Below, one piece after another: positions 23,562 through 25,817 of a DNA stretch of 25,817 bases. Within the stretch, counting starts at the first letter, position 1, and every line of letters begins with the position of its first letter. The notes beneath the pieces were generated by a model that saw only the letters and a list, made by a program, of their open reading frames with translations, had not been told where the DNA came from and made no database searches. Source of the DNA: JABDPF01 sp036351575 (GTDB lineage: Bacteria > Pseudomonadota > Gammaproteobacteria > Xanthomonadales > SZUA-36); assembly GCA_036351575.1 (NCBI GenBank), contig JAZBPJ010000101.1, positions 1-25,817 on the forward strand, written 5' to 3'. The translations under genes were made by a program, and so were the position numbers.

Positions 23562-23941
23562 GCGATTTTCAGAACCAAGGTGATCTCGCGGTCATCCAGG
23601 CCAACGTCCTGGACCACTCCAGCGAGTTCGTCGAACACGTCTACAGCAACGCGCCCGGCGAGTACCGGGCGCTGTTGTCTTCGGGCCGGTTCAACCGTCA
23701 ACTGGCCGGCGACCCCGCCTTCAACCACGGCAAGCTCTACGCTTATGCCGAGTACGCCGTGTTCCGGCGCGAATTTCTCGGCCGCTTTCCCGAGGCCTCC
23801 CCCTTCGCCTGCATCAACGCCTTCAGCAAGCTTTTCCTGAAAAACGACATTTCGATCAGCAACCTGGTGGAGTACGTCGAGGGCTCGCAGGACGAGGCCG
23901 AGGCGCTGATGAGGCTGGAACAGAAACGGCCCGCTGAGTAG
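23558..23941 (+). CDS. Small cytoplasmic protein of unknown function
   Basis: This 127-residue protein has no signal peptide or membrane segment and looks largely alpha-helical and acidic at the C-terminus (DEAEALMRLEQKRPAE). I do not recognise its family. The start is the GTG overlapping the upstream stop (GTGA), so it is probably translated by coupling from the secreted protein gene. Codon use resembles its neighbours, which supports a real gene. Confidence 0.7.
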   Translation: MSDFQNQGDLAVIQANVLDHSSEFVEHVYSNAPGEYRALLSSGRFNRQLAGDPAFNHGKLYAYAEYAVFRREFLGRFPEASPFACINAFSKLFLKNDISISNLVEYVEGSQDEAEALMRLEQKRPAE

Positions 23942-23967
23942 GACCGCCCGATCAGGCTCCCTGTACA

Positions 23968-23997
23968 ACGGGCTGCGCCCGGTTTCCGGGTTCCGTT
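23968..23997 (+). terminator. Two-tier hairpin after the unknown gene pair
   Basis: Nested arms AACGG/CCGTT (23968-23972 and 23993-23997) and CCCGG/CCGGG (23978-23982 and 23986-23990) can form a stable stem starting 27 bases after the stop of the 127-residue gene. There is no T-run afterwards, so it is a terminator candidate of moderate quality. Confidence 0.35.
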
Positions 23998-24113
23998 ATT
24001 CAGCCAGAAAAAGAACTTTGCAGAGACTCATGCCGAGGGGAGCCAGGTTCTCATTTCGGCCAGGAACAGTCCTTCCAGTGCGCGGGGTGAAGACGTCTGA
24101 CAAGTATTTAGCA

Positions 24114-24125
24114 TTGAGCGCTCAA
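24114..24125. repeat. Perfect 12-bp palindrome (TTGAGCGCTCAA)
   Basis: TTGAGC and GCTCAA meet with no gap. It sits about 100 bases upstream of the candidate promoter of the IPTL-CTERM gene, close to where an activator or repressor could bind. Confidence 0.3.
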
Positions 24126-24197
24126 AGTTGACCTGTTTGCTCAGCGTTTCATTTGAATGACCGCCGTGACTCGATCGTTTGGTGCTCTGAATTCTTT

Positions 24198-24226
24198 CTG
24201 AAGAAAACGTTCGTTTCACTTATACT
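24198..24226 (+). promoter_or_regulatory. Candidate promoter of the IPTL-CTERM gene
   Basis: TATACT (24221-24226) is a good -10; the hexamer 17 bp upstream (CTGAAG, 24198-24203) is a poor -35, so an activator may be needed. The start point would fall near 24233, giving a leader of about 30 bases that ends in a strong GGAGGTGAGGGAG ribosome site. Confidence 0.4.
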
Positions 24227-24263
24227 CGTGACCATCAAATGTTTAACGCTGGAGGTGAGGGAG

Positions 24264-25733
24264 ATGGGGAAGATTAGGTTTAAATTACTGGTTACTGTGT
24301 CCCTGTTTGTTGCCGGTGGAGTTGCGCAGGCGGGTACACTTTATATCACTCAATATAATGGCTCGACCGGCGCTATCGTTGATACGGACTCCGAGACACT
24401 GATTAACAACTTCACGACAACCGTTTCGACCGAAACGGGCATCGCCGTGGACGACACCATACGAATCATCGCCGGGTTTCCTTCCAATGCGGGGAGTGAG
24501 TACGACCTGTCAGGGGCAACCGTAAATACGGGCATTTATCCGAACAACGCTTATTCATCTCTCTATGACGGTACTACGGACGGTCTTTACAATTACGCGA
24601 TCGACCACAACGGAAACGGAAATCGCACCGTTTTCCGATTCGATCGTAACTGGCAGAATCCTACCGCGCTGTTCCAGACGACCCAGCGCAGCTCTGGTAT
24701 TGCCTACGATTCGCTGACGAATACGCTTTGGACGACAGGTGGATCCGGTGCGCCAGATGGCGCTATTCAGCAGTACTCAATGGACGGCGTACTGTTGGAC
24801 GAGGTCTCGACCGCTGCAATCGGAGGGCTTCATTATGGCCTGGCCTTCGATCCGACAGACGGTACCTTATGGACGAGCCGTTTTGGAACCGGCGTGCTCT
24901 CTCAACTCGATTTATCGGGCAATTTGCTGCGACAGTTCACCATTCCCGGCACCCCTCTGATCAATGCCTTTGGACTGGAGTTTGGTTTCCAAGCAATATC
25001 GACGGGTACGGCCCGCTTCCAGATCACCAAGACCTTCACCAACGGTTCCACCGGCGATGTCGAAATCACCTTGACCTGCAATGGCGGTCTTCCGCTCGAG
25101 CAGAGCTTCACGATCTCCGGCGACGGCCCGGGCGTGACCTTTACCGTCAACAACCTGCCGGACGCTGGCGTCGACTGTGAAGTCATGGAATCCGGCGGGC
25201 CGGACGGATATACGAACAACGCGGACGCCTGCTCCTGGACCGGGGTTGTCGGTGGCTTGCGGACCTGCGCCATCACCAACACGCCCGAACCCTCGGAATT
25301 CGCCGTTGAAATCGATTTCGACATGATCGAAGACCCGGCCATCGACCTGGGCTGGGACCTCGAGGTGGTGTGCACCCCCGCGGCCGACGCGGCGGATGAT
25401 ACTATCTTCCCCGGCGTGACCTTCAACGAGAGCGGCACGGGTTCGGATGAGTTCCTGTTCACGTTCTATGCCGATCCCGAGGACGGCAGCGACTGCACGG
25501 CCACGCTGAGCGGCCTGTCTTCCGCCATCGAGCAGGACGGCGCCTGCACGATCGAAGAGATCGCGGTGGGTGAAGCGAACGATCCGGACACGGATGAGTC
25601 AGAAACCCCGACCTGCACGATCACGGCGACGGCCTTCTACGAGGGCATCCCGACGCTGGGCCAGTACGGCCTGGCCCTGATGGCCCTGCTGATGCTGGGA
25701 GTGGGCTTTGTCGGCTTCCGCCGCTTTGTCTGA
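24264..25733 (+). CDS. Secreted beta-propeller-like protein with IPTL-CTERM sorting tail
   Basis: The 489-residue protein has a signal peptide (about 1-22, ending AQA), an N-terminal half (about 23-250) with repeating GIAYDSLTNTLWTT- and GLAFDPTDGTLWTS-like blades, and a C-terminal half of Cys-containing beta modules (LTCNGG, DCEVME, VVCTPA, DCTATL). It ends in IPTLGQYGLALMALL, a hydrophobic segment and FRRFV. That tripartite tail is the IPTL-CTERM signal, read by exosortase H and anchoring or releasing the protein at the outer surface; no exosortase is present here. The start at 24264 has a strong ribosome site; the upstream ATG at 24153 is not plausible. GC content is clearly lower in the first half (about 45-48% in sampled rows) than in the last part (about 67%), suggesting a mosaic origin. 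Confidence 0.9.
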   Translation: MGKIRFKLLVTVSLFVAGGVAQAGTLYITQYNGSTGAIVDTDSETLINNFTTTVSTETGIAVDDTIRIIAGFPSNAGSEYDLSGATVNTGIYPNNAYSSLYDGTTDGLYNYAIDHNGNGNRTVFRFDRNWQNPTALFQTTQRSSGIAYDSLTNTLWTTGGSGAPDGAIQQYSMDGVLLDEVSTAAIGGLHYGLAFDPTDGTLWTSRFGTGVLSQLDLSGNLLRQFTIPGTPLINAFGLEFGFQAISTGTARFQITKTFTNGSTGDVEITLTCNGGLPLEQSFTISGDGPGVTFTVNNLPDAGVDCEVMESGGPDGYTNNADACSWTGVVGGLRTCAITNTPEPSEFAVEIDFDMIEDPAIDLGWDLEVVCTPAADAADDTIFPGVTFNESGTGSDEFLFTFYADPEDGSDCTATLSGLSSAIEQDGACTIEEIAVGEANDPDTDESETPTCTITATAFYEGIPTLGQYGLALMALLMLGVGFVGFRRFV

Positions 25734-25761
25734 TCAGCTAGCCAGCTGACATAGGTAATGA

Positions 25762-25794
25762 AAAACCCCGCGGTTCACACCGCGGGGTTTTCTG
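25762..25794 (+). terminator. Perfect intrinsic terminator after the IPTL-CTERM gene
   Basis: AAAACCCCGCGGT (25762-25774), loop TCAC, and ACCGCGGGGTTTT (25779-25791) form a perfect 13-bp stem ending in a T-run, 28 bases after the stop. The A-run before the left arm makes it usable in both directions. Confidence 0.92.
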
Positions 25795-25817
25795 TTAACG
25801 AGTTATGGACAAGAAAC

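Larger units (their letters stand above)
23942..24263. other. Non-coding stretch before the IPTL-CTERM gene
   Basis: This 322-base stretch is lower in GC than its left neighbour and has no convincing gene. It holds a hairpin near 23968-23997, a perfect palindrome at 24114-24125 and a promoter-like region near 24198-24226. A 63-codon minus-strand frame inside it lacks a ribosome site and family resemblance. Confidence 0.6.

Noticed and set aside
24028..24219. 63-codon minus-strand frame in the gap before the IPTL-CTERM gene
   Set aside because: No ribosome site, no homology I recognise, and it covers promoter-like sequence of the next gene.
1..25817. tRNA, rRNA, CRISPR array, insertion sequence or prophage
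   Set aside because: No repeat-spacer pattern, transposase or integrase, terminal inverted repeats or RNA gene was seen on reading the window; a covariance search was not possible.

Overview
The window is a GC-rich chromosomal stretch from a Gram-negative bacterium. Periplasmic and outer-surface logic (signal peptides, a periplasmic adaptor protein, an IPTL-CTERM protein) and the mix of families suggest a free-living gammaproteobacterium of the Xanthomonadales/Chromatiales/Wenzhouxiangella type. That placement is inference; no rRNA or other taxonomic marker is present.

Bases 1-17387 are dominated by an alpha-glucan (starch/glycogen/maltodextrin) utilisation locus. It opens with the 3' part of a GH13 pullulanase. 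A divergent pair follows around 7753-7898. Leftward lie a secreted GH13 amylase/neopullulanase-like enzyme and an AGE-family sugar epimerase. Rightward lies a tightly coupled run of five genes: a secreted esterase-GH97 alpha-glucosidase fusion, an SLC45-like MFS sugar transporter, a second secreted GH13 enzyme, malQ and glgX. The inferred flow is periplasmic cleavage of glucans by GH13 and GH97, import by the MFS protein, then cytoplasmic handling by MalQ and GlgX. No phosphorylase, TonB receptor or LacI/MalT regulator is in the window.

Between the pullulanase and the epimerase sit three genes not obviously about starch: an NRAMP-related transporter with a degenerate metal-site motif, a class D/E-like sortase, and an exported Rossmann-fold (SDR/NmrA-like) protein whose GTG start overlaps the sortase stop.

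From 17337 onward come an amidohydrolase overlapping the 3' end of glgX on the other strand, then a leftward MacAB-like export operon (adaptor, ATPase, two separate FtsX-type permeases). Divergent from it is a coupled pair of unrecognised small proteins, the first secreted. A 322-base non-coding stretch follows, then a secreted beta-propeller-like protein ending in an IPTL-CTERM sorting tail and closed by a perfect intrinsic terminator.

The best candidates for something little described are the esterase-GH97 fusion, the sortase plus exported Rossmann protein pair, and the short upstream frame or frameshift at the start of the epimerase gene.
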